A stretch of 64,000 nucleotides of DNA from JBJGXI01 sp045635475 (GTDB lineage: Bacteria; Bacillota; Bacilli; Bacillales; Amphibacillaceae). Within the stretch, counting starts at the first letter, position 1; the number at the start of each line of letters is the position of its first letter. This document shows positions 16,932-25,426 of this stretch, one piece after another. Under the pieces are notes generated by a model. It saw only the letters and a list, made by a program, of their open reading frames with translations, did no database searches and was not told the DNA's origin. The position numbers and the translations under genes are program-made. The stretch spans positions 62,001-126,000 of the forward strand of contig NZ_JBJGXI010000007.1 of the NCBI RefSeq assembly GCF_045635475.1, in the 5' to 3' direction.

Positions 16932-17071
16932 TTGTTCAAAAAGTCCCATTCCGATCACACTAATTACTCAAGTAGCCGATCGACATCGAAAATTGGATGC
17001 AGCTGAAAAATTCGGTCCTCACGTAGGTTCTGCCTACGGCTCCGGTCCTAAAAACGGAACTTTTTGAACAA
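16932..17071. repeat. 140-bp palindromic element with 13-bp terminal inverted repeats
   Basis: TTGTTCAAAAAGT (16932-16944) and ACTTTTTGAACAA (17059-17071) are perfect inverted ends. The interior contains a second palindrome (GTAGGTTCTGCCTAC, ~17024). The element is non-coding and MITE-like in size. A solitary end lies at 8704-8724. Confidence 0.75.
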
Positions 17072-17095
17072 GCACTATAATAATATTGATAAGTA

Positions 17096-17141
17096 GGAGA
17101 ACTGTTCCCGTCAAAGCTGGCTGGGGCAGTTCTTCTTTTTG
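17096..17141 (+). terminator. Terminator before ywlE
   Basis: GAGAACTGTTCCC pairs with GGGGCAGTTCTTC, followed by TTTTT. Confidence 0.75.
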
Positions 17142-17204
17142 TGGATATGTATATAATATGCTATAGTTTTGGACAAATAGACAGTTTATGTTTGGAGGTA
17201 AATC

Positions 17205-17819
17205 ATGAAGGTTTTATTCGTATGTACCGGTAATACATGTCGCAGTCCGATGGCAGAAGCATTGTTAAAGAATCATGCACCACATGTGGAAGTGAAGTCT
17301 GCAGGGATTTTTGCTCATGCAGGAGGGGCTGCCTCTGTGGGGACGACGCAAGCACTTCAGGAAAAGAATATTACAATCAATCACCAATCACAGCCTGTAA
17401 CTGAACAGCTCCTGGATTGGGCGGATCTTGTTTTGACGATGACAACACAACATAAACAGACCTTGATGCAAAGCTTTCCCTCGTCATATGATAAAGTGTA
17501 CACGTTAAAAGAATACCTCGATGACGATCTGCAAGGGATTTGGAAAACACTGAAGCAAGCACACATGGAACTTGAAAATAAACGTGCCGCATTTATGAAC
17601 GAACAAGGAAAAGACTTACCAACGTTTCAACTGGATCGTGCATTGCATAATCATTTACGAGACGAAATTAACCACATTCAAATGCTAGAAGCACAGCTTC
17701 CTAATTATGATGTATCAGATCCATTTGGAAGTGAATTAACAGTTTACAAAAAAACTTTACAGGAAATTGATCAATATATTGAACTATTAGTGAAAAAGTT
17801 AGACAATGAAAGTAGTTAA
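17205..17819 (+). CDS. ywlE: Low-molecular-weight protein arginine phosphatase YwlE, with insert
   Basis: The P-loop FVCTGNTCRSPMAEALL carries nucleophile Cys7 and Arg13; Thr11 is the residue linked to phosphoarginine preference in B. subtilis YwlE. The acid loop is SDPFGSE. YwlE reverses McsB-type arginine phosphorylation, which marks proteins for ClpCP and tunes stress responses. At 204 residues it is about 55 longer than B. subtilis YwlE. The extra part is a charged, probably helical segment (from DDDLQGIWKTLKQAHMELEN to EINHIQMLEAQLPNY) between LKEYL and DVSDPFG. A good ribosome site (TTTGGAGGTAAATC) precedes the ATG. rpiB follows after 23 bp. Confidence 0.92.
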   Translation: MKVLFVCTGNTCRSPMAEALLKNHAPHVEVKSAGIFAHAGGAASVGTTQALQEKNITINHQSQPVTEQLLDWADLVLTMTTQHKQTLMQSFPSSYDKVYTLKEYLDDDLQGIWKTLKQAHMELENKRAAFMNEQGKDLPTFQLDRALHNHLRDEINHIQMLEAQLPNYDVSDPFGSELTVYKKTLQEIDQYIELLVKKLDNESS

Positions 17820-17842
17820 GTAAATGGAAAAGGAGTGGGAGT

Positions 17843-18283
17843 ATGCGTGTAGTATTAGCATCAGATCACGGTGGAGTGAGTTTGCGAAAAGAAATCGCTG
17901 CATTATTAGAAGAGATGCAGATCGATTATAAAGATATTGGATGTGATTGTGAGGACTCTGTTGATTATCCTGATTATGGCATTCCGGCAGCAGAGCTTGT
18001 TGCAAGTGGTGAATATGATAAAGGCATTTTAATTTGCGGAACTGGAATTGGTATGTCGATTGCTGCTAACAAAGTAAAAGGCATTCGTGCTGCGCTTGTC
18101 CATGACGTATTTAGTGCAAAAGCAACAAGAGAGCACAACGATTCAAATATGATTACGATGGGTGAACGTGTAATTGGCCCAGGACTTGCTATTGAAATCG
18201 TGAAAACATGGCTAGGAACTGATTTTCAAGGAGGCCGACATGCCAATCGAATCGGTAAAGTAACAGAATATGAAAACAAATAA
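17843..18283 (+). CDS. rpiB: Ribose-5-phosphate isomerase B
   Basis: A 146-residue cytoplasmic sugar phosphate isomerase (RpiB/LacAB family) interconverting ribose 5-phosphate and ribulose 5-phosphate. It begins MRVVLASDHGGVSLRKEI (substrate-binding Asp-His). The active-site loop is ICGTGIGMSIAANKVKGIRA with the catalytic cysteine, and HDVFSAKATREHNDSN is present. Length is typical. It lies in a tight run ywlE-rpiB-ywlG-glyA with gaps of 23-70 bp, probably one transcription unit. Confidence 0.95.
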   Translation: MRVVLASDHGGVSLRKEIAALLEEMQIDYKDIGCDCEDSVDYPDYGIPAAELVASGEYDKGILICGTGIGMSIAANKVKGIRAALVHDVFSAKATREHNDSNMITMGERVIGPGLAIEIVKTWLGTDFQGGRHANRIGKVTEYENK

Positions 18284-18310
18284 GTTTGCAATAAACGAGG
18301 TGGCAAAACG

Positions 18311-18874
18311 TTGGATCAAATAAAACAACATGTAACGGCCGTCATTGATGAATGGATAAATAGCGGGTATCTAAATGAGGGTGACTTGTTTGTAATCGGG
18401 TGTTCAACGAGTGAGGTTGCTGGGGAGCGGATTGGAACTTCTGGTAGTGAAGCGATCGCCGAGATTATCTTTGATGGGATGAAAAGATTGCAACAGGAAA
18501 CTGGTGTTGAACTAGCTTTTCAGTGCTGTGAGCATTTGAATAGAGCGCTCGTTGTGGAAAAAACAACGATGATTCAACGCGGTTACGAACAAGTGACGGC
18601 GGTACCGGTGCCGACTGCTGGGGGTTCAATGGCTTCGTATGCTTACAAGCACATGGAGAAGCCAGTTTTAGTCGAGCATATTAAAGCCGATGCAGGTATC
18701 GATATTGGCGAGACGATGATTGGGATGCAAATCAAACACGTTGCTGTACCATTGCGATTTTCAGAGCGGAAGATTGGTGCCGCTCGTGTTAATGCAGCAC
18801 GGACAAGGCCGAAGCTGATTGGTGGCAAACGAGCGGTTTATCCGGAAGAACAATTGAACAATAAATGTAAATAA
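18311..18874 (+). CDS. ywlG: YwlG/DUF436 family protein
   Basis: A 187-residue protein of the conserved TIGR01440/DUF436 family. Visible features are VIGCSTSEVAGERIGTSGS near the N-terminus, FQCCEHLNRALVVE and HIKADAGIDIGETMIGMQIK. The family is widespread in Firmicutes next to rpiB and glyA; its biochemical role is not established to my knowledge. The start is TTG at 18311 after AACGAGGTGGCAAAACG. It appears cytoplasmic, with no signal or membrane segment. Confidence 0.92.
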   Translation: MDQIKQHVTAVIDEWINSGYLNEGDLFVIGCSTSEVAGERIGTSGSEAIAEIIFDGMKRLQQETGVELAFQCCEHLNRALVVEKTTMIQRGYEQVTAVPVPTAGGSMASYAYKHMEKPVLVEHIKADAGIDIGETMIGMQIKHVAVPLRFSERKIGAARVNAARTRPKLIGGKRAVYPEEQLNNKCK

Positions 18875-18944
18875 ACGATAGGCAGAAGCACGTATACTGT
18901 GTAAAATATAATGGAACATGAAATGAACTGGGGGGCTACATAAA

Positions 18945-20180
18945 GTGGATCATTTAAAAGAACAAGATGTTGAGCTTTTTCAAGCAATGGAAGACGAAAG
19001 AAAGCGTCAGAACGATAAGATTGAATTAATCGCATCAGAAAATTTTGTATCAGAAGCTGTTATGGAAGCACAAGGGTCTGTGTTAACGAATAAGTACGCA
19101 GAAGGCTATCCAGGTCGCCGTTATTATGGCGGTTGTGAATATGTTGATGTTGCTGAAAATCTTGCACGCGATCGTGCCAAAGAGTTGTTTGGAGCAGAGC
19201 ATGCCAATGTGCAACCACACTCTGGAGCACAAGCAAATATGGCTGTTTACTTTAGTGTGCTTGAACCAGGCGACACTGTTCTTGGGATGAACCTAAGCCA
19301 TGGTGGACACTTAACGCACGGTAGCCCTGTTAATTTCAGCGGCAAGCTTTATAATTTTGAAGAGTATGGTGTTGATAAAGATTCGGAACAACTTGACTAT
19401 GATGCAATTTTGGAAAAAGCAAAACAAGTAAAACCAAAATTAATCGTAGCCGGAGCTAGTGCATACCCACGCACTATTGATTTTAAAAAATTCCGTGAAA
19501 TCGCTGATGAAGTAGGCGCGTATTTAATGGTTGATATGGCGCACATTGCTGGTTTAGTTGCAACAGGGCAGCATCCGAACCCTGTTCCACACGCACAATT
19601 TGTAACGACTACAACGCATAAAACACTTCGTGGACCACGCGGCGGTATGATCTTATGTGAAGAGCAATTTGCTAAACAAATTGATAAATCAATTTTCCCT
19701 GGTGTGCAAGGCGGACCTTTAATGCATGTAATCGCAGCAAAAGCGGTAGCATTTAAAGAAGCTTTACAACCAGAGTTTGAAACATATTCGAAACAAATCA
19801 TCGCTAATGCCAAGCGTTTAGCAGAAGCATTACAAGCAGAAGGTGTTCGTATTGTTTCTGGTGGCACAGACAATCACTTATTATTGCTTGATGTTCGTGG
19901 CTTGAATTTAACTGGTAAAGTTGCCGAGAAAGCATTAGATGATATTGGAATTACGACAAATAAAAATACAATTCCATTTGATCCTGAAAGCCCGTTCGTA
20001 ACGAGTGGTATCCGTGTTGGTACTGCTGCAGTAACTTCTCGTGGATTTGGATTAGCTGAAATGGACGAAATTGCTGCAATCATTGCCTTCACATTGCGTA
20101 ACCATGAGGATGAAGAAAAATTAAAAGAAGCACAAGCACGTGTGCAAGCATTAACAGTAAATTATCCGTTATATCAATAA
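18945..20180 (+). CDS. glyA: Serine hydroxymethyltransferase
   Basis: A 411-residue PLP enzyme that converts serine and tetrahydrofolate to glycine and 5,10-methylene-THF, the main one-carbon source. The PLP lysine is in TTTHKTLRGPRGG (Lys226). Other motifs are YAEGYPGRRYYGGCEY, NVQPHSGAQANMAVY and DMAHIAGLVA. The GTG start follows ACTGGGGGGCTACATAAA. A TATAAT box lies ~40 bp upstream without a good -35, so it may have its own promoter or be read through from ywlE-ywlG. A strong terminator follows. Confidence 0.97.
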   Translation: MDHLKEQDVELFQAMEDERKRQNDKIELIASENFVSEAVMEAQGSVLTNKYAEGYPGRRYYGGCEYVDVAENLARDRAKELFGAEHANVQPHSGAQANMAVYFSVLEPGDTVLGMNLSHGGHLTHGSPVNFSGKLYNFEEYGVDKDSEQLDYDAILEKAKQVKPKLIVAGASAYPRTIDFKKFREIADEVGAYLMVDMAHIAGLVATGQHPNPVPHAQFVTTTTHKTLRGPRGGMILCEEQFAKQIDKSIFPGVQGGPLMHVIAAKAVAFKEALQPEFETYSKQIIANAKRLAEALQAEGVRIVSGGTDNHLLLLDVRGLNLTGKVAEKALDDIGITTNKNTIPFDPESPFVTSGIRVGTAAVTSRGFGLAEMDEIAAIIAFTLRNHEDEEKLKEAQARVQALTVNYPLYQ

Positions 20181-20187
20181 TAGGTGG

Positions 20188-20217
20188 AGGTCCGTATTCT
20201 TACGGACCTCTTGTTTT
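20188..20217 (+). terminator. Terminator after glyA
   Basis: AGGTCCGTA (20188-20196) pairs with TACGGACCT (20201-20209), followed by CTTGTTTTATT. Confidence 0.85.
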
Positions 20218-20279
20218 ATTGTTTATTTGTATGTATGGTAAAGCGAAATCAGCTAAAAATAAAAGAAACCGATAATTGC

Positions 20280-20308
20280 TTGAAAGAGATAGTGTTTTTC
20301 TGTACAAT
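20280..20308 (+). promoter_or_regulatory. SigA promoter of upp
   Basis: TTGAAA (20280-20285), a 17-bp spacer and TACAAT (20303-20308), 38 bp before the upp start. Confidence 0.8.
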
Positions 20309-20345
20309 TTGAAGGATGTAAAAAATGATAAGGAGTGATCGGAAC

Positions 20346-20975
20346 GTGGGAAATGTATTTGTACTAGATCATCCGTTAATTCAACACAAATTAACTTACA
20401 TACGAAACAAAGAAACTGGAACAAAAGAATTTCGTGAATTGGTTGATGAAGTCGCAGGTTTAATGGCTTTTGAAATTACACGTGACCTACCATTAGAAGA
20501 AATTAACGTGGAAACACCGGTAACAACTGCTGCAGCTAAGGTTTTAACTGGTAAAAAAATTGGACTAGTTCCGATTTTGCGAGCAGGATTAGGCATGGTT
20601 GATGGTATATTACGCTTAATTCCAGCGGCAAAAGTTGGACATGTTGGCTTATACCGTGACCCAGAAACATTAAAGCCAGTAGAATATTACATTAAGTTAC
20701 CAACAGACATTGAAGAACGTGAACTAATTGTGATTGATCCGATGCTGGCGACAGGTGGTTCAGCGAACGATGCGATTCACTCGTTGAAAAAACGTGGTGC
20801 CAAACAGATCAAATTAATGTGCTTAATCGCAGCCCCAGAAGGCGTCGAAGTTATCAAAGAAGAACATCCAGACGTTGACATTTATTTAGCAGCGATGGAT
20901 GAAAAATTAAATGAACATGGCTATATTGTTCCAGGATTAGGAGACGCGGGAGACCGCTTGTTCGGAACGAAGTAG
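20346..20975 (+). CDS. upp: Uracil phosphoribosyltransferase
   Basis: A 209-residue cytoplasmic salvage enzyme that joins uracil and PRPP to give UMP. The PRPP loop is VIDPMLATGGSA, and LVPILRAGLGMVDGIL and GDAGDRLFGTK are family signatures. I chose the GTG at 20346 (MGNVFVLDHPLIQHKLTYIR) because it aligns with B. subtilis Upp and follows AAGGAGTGATCGGAAC; the frame starts 7 codons earlier. A SigA promoter lies just upstream and a terminator just downstream. Confidence 0.96.
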   Translation: MGNVFVLDHPLIQHKLTYIRNKETGTKEFRELVDEVAGLMAFEITRDLPLEEINVETPVTTAAAKVLTGKKIGLVPILRAGLGMVDGILRLIPAAKVGHVGLYRDPETLKPVEYYIKLPTDIEERELIVIDPMLATGGSANDAIHSLKKRGAKQIKLMCLIAAPEGVEVIKEEHPDVDIYLAAMDEKLNEHGYIVPGLGDAGDRLFGTK

Positions 20976-20981
20976 TTTGGG

Positions 20982-21014
20982 AGGGTGCTGGCAGATTTTC
21001 AGTGCCCTTTTTTG
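20982..21014 (+). terminator. Terminator after upp
   Basis: AGGGTGCTG (20982-20990) pairs with CAGTGCCCT (21000-21008, two wobble pairs), followed by TTTTTG. Confidence 0.75.
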
Positions 21015-21045
21015 TTTTGGGGGCGTGGAGGTGAGGCGGGGGGCG

Positions 21046-21279
21046 ATTGCACCACAGTTTGGTGTAATTGCACCATACGAGCGGGGGATTGCACCACACT
21101 GACGTGTGAAATTGTACGATTTGAGCTAGTGGTGGCACCTTCGTGGAGGGGGGATTGCACCACTGTTTGGCATAATTGCACCATACGAGCGAGGAATTGC
21201 ACCACACCGACGTGTTATTGCACCACACAATCAGTTAATTGCACCAAATCCGGTTACAATTGCACCAAACGCCCTAAAC
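21046..21279 (+). repeat. 21-bp phased array 1 of ATTGCACCA (right of the NERD gene's 3' end)
   Basis: Nine exact ATTGCACCA words start at 21046, 21067, 21088, 21154, 21175, 21196, 21217, 21238 and 21259. The step is exactly 21 bp, except for one interval of 66 bp that holds degenerate copies (ATTGTACGA at 21111). All share one orientation. The 12 bases between words vary, but the block 21046-21108 is re-used at 21154-21216. The last word overlaps the 3' end of the NERD-type gene. Short frames crossing the array are shadows of the 21-bp period (7 residues). Confidence 0.92.
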
Positions 21280-22228
21280 GGTAACGTCTCCCTTTTGTAT
21301 TTCCTTCAGTTTGTAGGTCCATATCTTTTAAAATTCTCAGCATTGTGTTACGCGACTTTATGTGGAGAAACCTCATCGCCTGTTTATTCGATATAGTGGG
21401 TTCGAAAAGACATAGGTAATCACAAATTGCTTGTTTATGGGCGTGTTCAGAGGTGTACTCACATCGGTCGCAACGCCAGACGCCTTTCTTTCGCTTCATC
21501 GGGATGTTGTAACAGCTCGGACATTGTACACCAGCTCTTAATTCATTTTTATTAATATGGAAGGCATCTAATACATCTGTTTGAATCGGGCTGTTAGCGT
21601 GTAGTACCGCATCGCACAGGTTTTTTGCAAGCTTTCTCTTAGGTTTTCGGTCTTCATATTTTTGCTGTAACATCCGAATCTGTTCAATGATACTATCAAC
21701 ATGAAAAACTTTTTCATAAATATTTTCATGAGTGTCATTTGTTTTTAATACAGAGGATTGGTTCGCAAAAGCAATCAAATGTTCAACGGGGAGAGAATGC
21801 AGACGGTGTTCTGTTAACCAGAGGCGAAGTAGCTCTTCGTGGTAGTTTACTTGAGAAATAGGATATTTCAATCCTTCGATGATATCGTCCTTCGTTCGGT
21901 ACATTTGCTTGAATTTCGTATCGAGAAACAGTAATCCAGAAATGTTTTTTACTTCGATAATAAGAATGAAAGTGGGTGATACTAACAAGGTGTCGATTTG
22001 GAAGTGGAGTTCGCCTTGTTTCAAACGGAGATCTTGCATGATGTAAAAATCGGTCTTTTCTAATCTTTGAAGTTGATAACCTAGTGCTTGCTCCCCGCGG
22101 TAACCGGCAATTCGGTTCGCGAGGTTTTCATTTATCTTAGCTATTTTTGGATGATTCTCAGGTAAGCGGCGAATCAGTGCTTCTTCAGCTAGCATTCGGT
22201 GTGATTTCTGTACCTTTTTTAAAAACAT
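21254..22228 (-). CDS. NERD nuclease-like protein with zinc ribbon and HTH-like C-terminus
   Basis: A 324-residue protein. The N-terminal NERD (nuclease-related) domain has GYRGEQALGY (Glu46), FQIDTLLVSP (Asp79) and LIIEVKNISG (Glu92, Lys94), a complete PD-(D/E)XK-type set. A central region follows with no recognised motif. A zinc ribbon comes next (CPSC 236-239, CDRC 253-256). The last ~60 residues look like a winged-helix DNA-binding domain (TISNKQAMRFLHIKSRNTML). The ATG at 22228 has a strong AAGGAGG site. It lies opposite to its neighbours and is bracketed by two arrays of a 21-bp phased word. I infer a DNA-binding nuclease or regulator; its real function is unknown. Confidence 0.85.
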   Translation of the reverse strand: MFLKKVQKSHRMLAEEALIRRLPENHPKIAKINENLANRIAGYRGEQALGYQLQRLEKTDFYIMQDLRLKQGELHFQIDTLLVSPTFILIIEVKNISGLLFLDTKFKQMYRTKDDIIEGLKYPISQVNYHEELLRLWLTEHRLHSLPVEHLIAFANQSSVLKTNDTHENIYEKVFHVDSIIEQIRMLQQKYEDRKPKRKLAKNLCDAVLHANSPIQTDVLDAFHINKNELRAGVQCPSCYNIPMKRKKGVWRCDRCEYTSEHAHKQAICDYLCLFEPTISNKQAMRFLHIKSRNTMLRILKDMDLQTEGNTKGRRYRLGRLVQL

Positions 22229-22393
22229 GGGATCAGCCTCCTTCGTGCTACTATCCTAAATGATGTAAAAATTCGTAGCAAATAAAGAAAACATCATTTT
22301 AATGAAAATCCAACTCTATAAAACGGCACTTTTTTAACCCGGTTTTCAATTAATCAGCTAAGGTACCTGTTTTATAAACGGTTTTTAGCTGTT

Positions 22394-22559
22394 ATTGCAC
22401 CAAACAGGTTGTAAATTTTCAACTCGAAAAATAATTGCACCACAAAACTGTGGAATTGCACCACGCGTGAGCATAATTGCACCACACCACAGCCGAATTG
22501 CACCATACAATCCAACAATTGCACCACACGTCAGCTTTATTGCACCAAACCGCTCCTAT
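22394..22559 (+). repeat. 21-bp phased array 2 of ATTGCACCA (upstream of the NERD gene)
   Basis: Seven exact ATTGCACCA words start at 22394, 22434, 22455, 22476, 22497, 22518 and 22539. From 22434 on, the step is exactly 21 bp; the first interval of 40 bp holds a degenerate copy. Orientation is the same as array 1, so the arrays are direct, not inverted, relative to each other. The array begins ~165 bp upstream of the NERD start codon. Confidence 0.92.
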
Positions 22560-22715
22560 CGTCGCTTTTCGAGCACCTCAGTTACGCTCACGCGCTCCAC
22601 CCACGCGTCGCCCGTGCACCCTACATGTGCCAACGAACTCAGCGCCCGCCTACGCACACCGCACCGCTCCAACCGTCGCCCGTGCACCTCACTTACGCCC
22701 ACGCACTCCACAAGT
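22551..22715. repeat. Pyrimidine-rich segment with an imperfect direct repeat
   Basis: CGCTCC followed by a 40-base segment (TCGTCGC, GCACCTCA, TTACGC, CACGC, CTCCAC) at 22551-22605 recurs at ~22669-22715. The plus strand is very C-rich, unlike its surroundings. No gene is credible here. It separates array 2 from the protease gene. Confidence 0.55.
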
Positions 22716-22768
22716 ATAATCTCACCCAACCTACACAAACTAGCTAAAAAAATGAGAGGAGCCATTTT

Positions 22769-24970
22769 ATGAAGCAAATAACTCTAATAATTCTCACACT
22801 CACGCTTACACTTGTGCTCAACACCAAAGCGACCGAAGTATCAGCAACTGATACAAAGCAGTCGATCATTATCGAAGTAGATGGTGACCCTTACGAGCGT
22901 AAACGTTATATCGAAGACTACCACCCTCTCATTGAAGTGATTCAAGTATACGATACGATTTTTACTGGTATAGCACTAAGGGGCGAGGCTCGGTATTTGG
23001 AGCAGATGGATGATTTGGACTTTATTAAACAAACATATCCTGTTCGTACCTATCAGACGACCAATGTGAATGAAAGTGTTGATTTTATTCTGCAGTCAGA
23101 ATCGCCACAACCAATTGGCGGTACCAATCAACGGTATACGGGAAAAGGTGTAAAGGTCGGTGTGATCGATACCGGGATTGATCATTCGCATCCGGATTTG
23201 AAAAATAGCTATAAAGGTGGCTATGACCTTGTCGATTTGGACGATGATCCGATGGAAACGCAGCCTGAGCAGGGGATGCCTACGTTGCATGGCACGCATG
23301 TATCCGGGATTATTGCTGCTAATGGAAAGATGAAGGGTGTTGCACCAGACGCCGAGCTATACGGCTATAGGGCACTCGGTCCGGGTGGAATGGGGAGCTC
23401 TGTGCAGGTGATTGCTGCAATTGAGAAAGCTGTCAAGGATGGCATGGATATTATTAATATGTCGCTTGGTAATAGTGTCAATGGTCCGGACTGGCCGACG
23501 AGTGTTGCGGTTAATCGAGCGGTAGAGCTCGGTGTTTCGGTGGTGATTGCCAACGGGAATTCCGGTCCCGCTAACTGGACAGTAGGCTCACCGGCAACTT
23601 CAACTGCAGCTGTGTCCGTCGGGGCTAGCACGCCACCTCTAAAAATACCTAGCTTACATGATTCTTTTGCGGATAAAACAATTCCGATGCTCCCTTTAGC
23701 AGGATCAGTTCCGTGGGATCTGGGTAAACAGTATCCGATTATCGATGGAGGCACGGGTGAACAGAAAATAGAGCATGCGCGCGATAAAATTGTGTTGCTG
23801 GAGCGTGGAACAATCCCGTTTGCTGAAAAAGCGCGGGCAGCTGCAGCAGCGGGTGCTAAAGCGGCTATTATTTACAACAATGAAGAAGGAGCGTTTCAAG
23901 GTTCGGTGGATGATGGAAATGGCTCGGTGGATATTCCTGTCGTGGCAATTTCGAACGAAGATGGGAAATGGTTGCTGGAGCATACGGTGAGCGATAATAG
24001 CTGGATTAAGACTGTTTATACTACAGCACAAGATGAAATGGCTAGTTTTAGCTCGCGAGGTCCTGTTACTGCGAATTGGCAAATCAAGCCAGAAGTTGTT
24101 GCGCCTGGTGCTGCAATTATGAGCACGGTGCCAGATGGATACAGGGAGTTACAAGGAACGAGCATGGCGGCCCCGCATGTAGCTGGAGCACTAGCGCTAA
24201 TAAAGGAAGCGCATCCTGACTGGAGTCCGGCCAAGCTAAAGGGTGCACTGTTAACAACTGCCTTACCATTGGCCAACCAGGAAAAATTATATGATCCGAT
24301 TGACCAAGGAATGGGTAGGATTCGTCCTGACAAAGCTATTGAAACGGATACGATTATTTATAACCCGTTGCTGTCGTTTGGGAAAATAGAAAACTTTAAT
24401 GATCGAGGAGAAGTTGAAATAAGAGTTGAAAATGTTTCTGAAGAAAGCCAAACGTTTTACTTTGAGACGCCGCACAATCAGCAAGGTATGTCTTGGTCAA
24501 CTCCACAAAGCTTTACAATCGCACCGAAGCAAACAAAAACAGTGACCGTTGCGTTAACAATCAAAAGTAATTTGCTCGACAAAGGCATACATCAAGGTTG
24601 GCTAACACTGCATCAGGCTGAGGAAACCTATGAGCTTCCTTATTTGTTTGTGAATCAAGAAGCGGACTATCCAAAAGCAATGGGATTGGAATTTACCTTA
24701 CAAGCATTTGCACAGAATCAATATCACTATCGACTCTATCTCCCAGAGCAAGCTGAAAAAGTGACAGTAGATTTATACAATCCTGCGACCTTTCGTTTTG
24801 AGCGAACGTTATTTGAATTAGAAGACCAAGCCCCGGGCCTAATAGAGGGGACGATGGAGCAACGAAACGTGGGCGATAGTGGAGAATATTTAGCTAATAT
24901 TACGATTGAAACGGAAGACAGTAAACAATATACGTACCAAGCACCATTAATGGTCGAGCCGATTCGATAA
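22769..24970 (+). CDS. vpr: Subtilisin-family serine protease, Vpr-like
   Basis: A 733-residue secreted protease. It has a signal peptide (MKQITLIILTLTLTLVLNTK), an inhibitor-type propeptide to ~residue 100, then the S8 domain. The catalytic triad is Asp134 (VIDTGIDHSHPDL), His174 (LHGTHVSGI) and Ser465 (GTSMAAPHVAG). The ~200-residue gap between His and Ser carries an inserted PA domain (~residues 310-400; IVLLERGTIPFAEKA, AAIIYNN). The C-terminal ~200 residues form Ig-like strands. The architecture matches the minor extracellular protease Vpr. Start ATG at 22769 after GAGAGGAGCCATTTT. The gene sits next to the NERD array island; no terminator is seen. Confidence 0.88.
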   Translation: MKQITLIILTLTLTLVLNTKATEVSATDTKQSIIIEVDGDPYERKRYIEDYHPLIEVIQVYDTIFTGIALRGEARYLEQMDDLDFIKQTYPVRTYQTTNVNESVDFILQSESPQPIGGTNQRYTGKGVKVGVIDTGIDHSHPDLKNSYKGGYDLVDLDDDPMETQPEQGMPTLHGTHVSGIIAANGKMKGVAPDAELYGYRALGPGGMGSSVQVIAAIEKAVKDGMDIINMSLGNSVNGPDWPTSVAVNRAVELGVSVVIANGNSGPANWTVGSPATSTAAVSVGASTPPLKIPSLHDSFADKTIPMLPLAGSVPWDLGKQYPIIDGGTGEQKIEHARDKIVLLERGTIPFAEKARAAAAAGAKAAIIYNNEEGAFQGSVDDGNGSVDIPVVAISNEDGKWLLEHTVSDNSWIKTVYTTAQDEMASFSSRGPVTANWQIKPEVVAPGAAIMSTVPDGYRELQGTSMAAPHVAGALALIKEAHPDWSPAKLKGALLTTALPLANQEKLYDPIDQGMGRIRPDKAIETDTIIYNPLLSFGKIENFNDRGEVEIRVENVSEESQTFYFETPHNQQGMSWSTPQSFTIAPKQTKTVTVALTIKSNLLDKGIHQGWLTLHQAEETYELPYLFVNQEADYPKAMGLEFTLQAFAQNQYHYRLYLPEQAEKVTVDLYNPATFRFERTLFELEDQAPGLIEGTMEQRNVGDSGEYLANITIETEDSKQYTYQAPLMVEPIR

Positions 24971-25426
24971 AATTTGGTAGCGTCACAAAATGTTCACAAA
25001 ACTGTTACATTTAATAGTTGAGTATCGCTTATAATTAATTAAACAGCAAGGGTGGAATGGATTAGAATGAGTTAGTCTTGTGGAACAAGATAGAGTAAAT
25101 TGAAGGATTTCTATAATAAATTATGGAAATATTGATATTTTTTTCTTCTATTAATAAAGTCCCAAACTAATTGACAATATGACTATCCCTATTGTATGCT
25201 AACTTAGTGTGGAATGATAAGGGTTTCAGGTAGTGATAAATATCACTGCGCAACAAGAATTACTTGTATAGACGTAAAGCGCTTGCGTAAAAAGTTTCAA
25301 CAATTACAAAGTTATTCTATCTCAGTTAAGGAACTCATCTCATCAAACCCGCTTTTATTGTAGTATGCTCAATCAAGAGATAGTACATATTGGATCATCT
25401 ATTTTTAAACCACGGGAGCTAAAGTG
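24971..25426. other. Gene-free region upstream of the atp operon
   Basis: About 450 bp. It holds a candidate SigA promoter, TTGACA (25171-25176), an 18-bp spacer and TATGCT (25195-25200), ~225 bp before atpI. A near-palindrome GTAAAGCGCTTGCG (25274-25287) has the core of a CcpA cre site but deviates at both ends. Another TATAAT (25029) lacks a -35. No open frame with a ribosome site is seen. Confidence 0.5.

Noticed and set aside
21046..22559. CRISPR-like interpretation of the ATTGCACCA arrays
   Set aside because: The constant part is only 9 bp and the variable part 12 bp, blocks of 'spacers' recur, and there are no cas genes. A phased binding-site array fits better.
22395..22772. 125-codon frame upstream of the protease gene
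   Set aside because: It reads array 2 and the pyrimidine-rich repeat; it has no start signal and its composition is abnormal.
25274..25287. CcpA cre site before atpI
   Set aside because: The core AAGCGCTT is good but the outer consensus positions fail; kept only as a remark in the gap entry.
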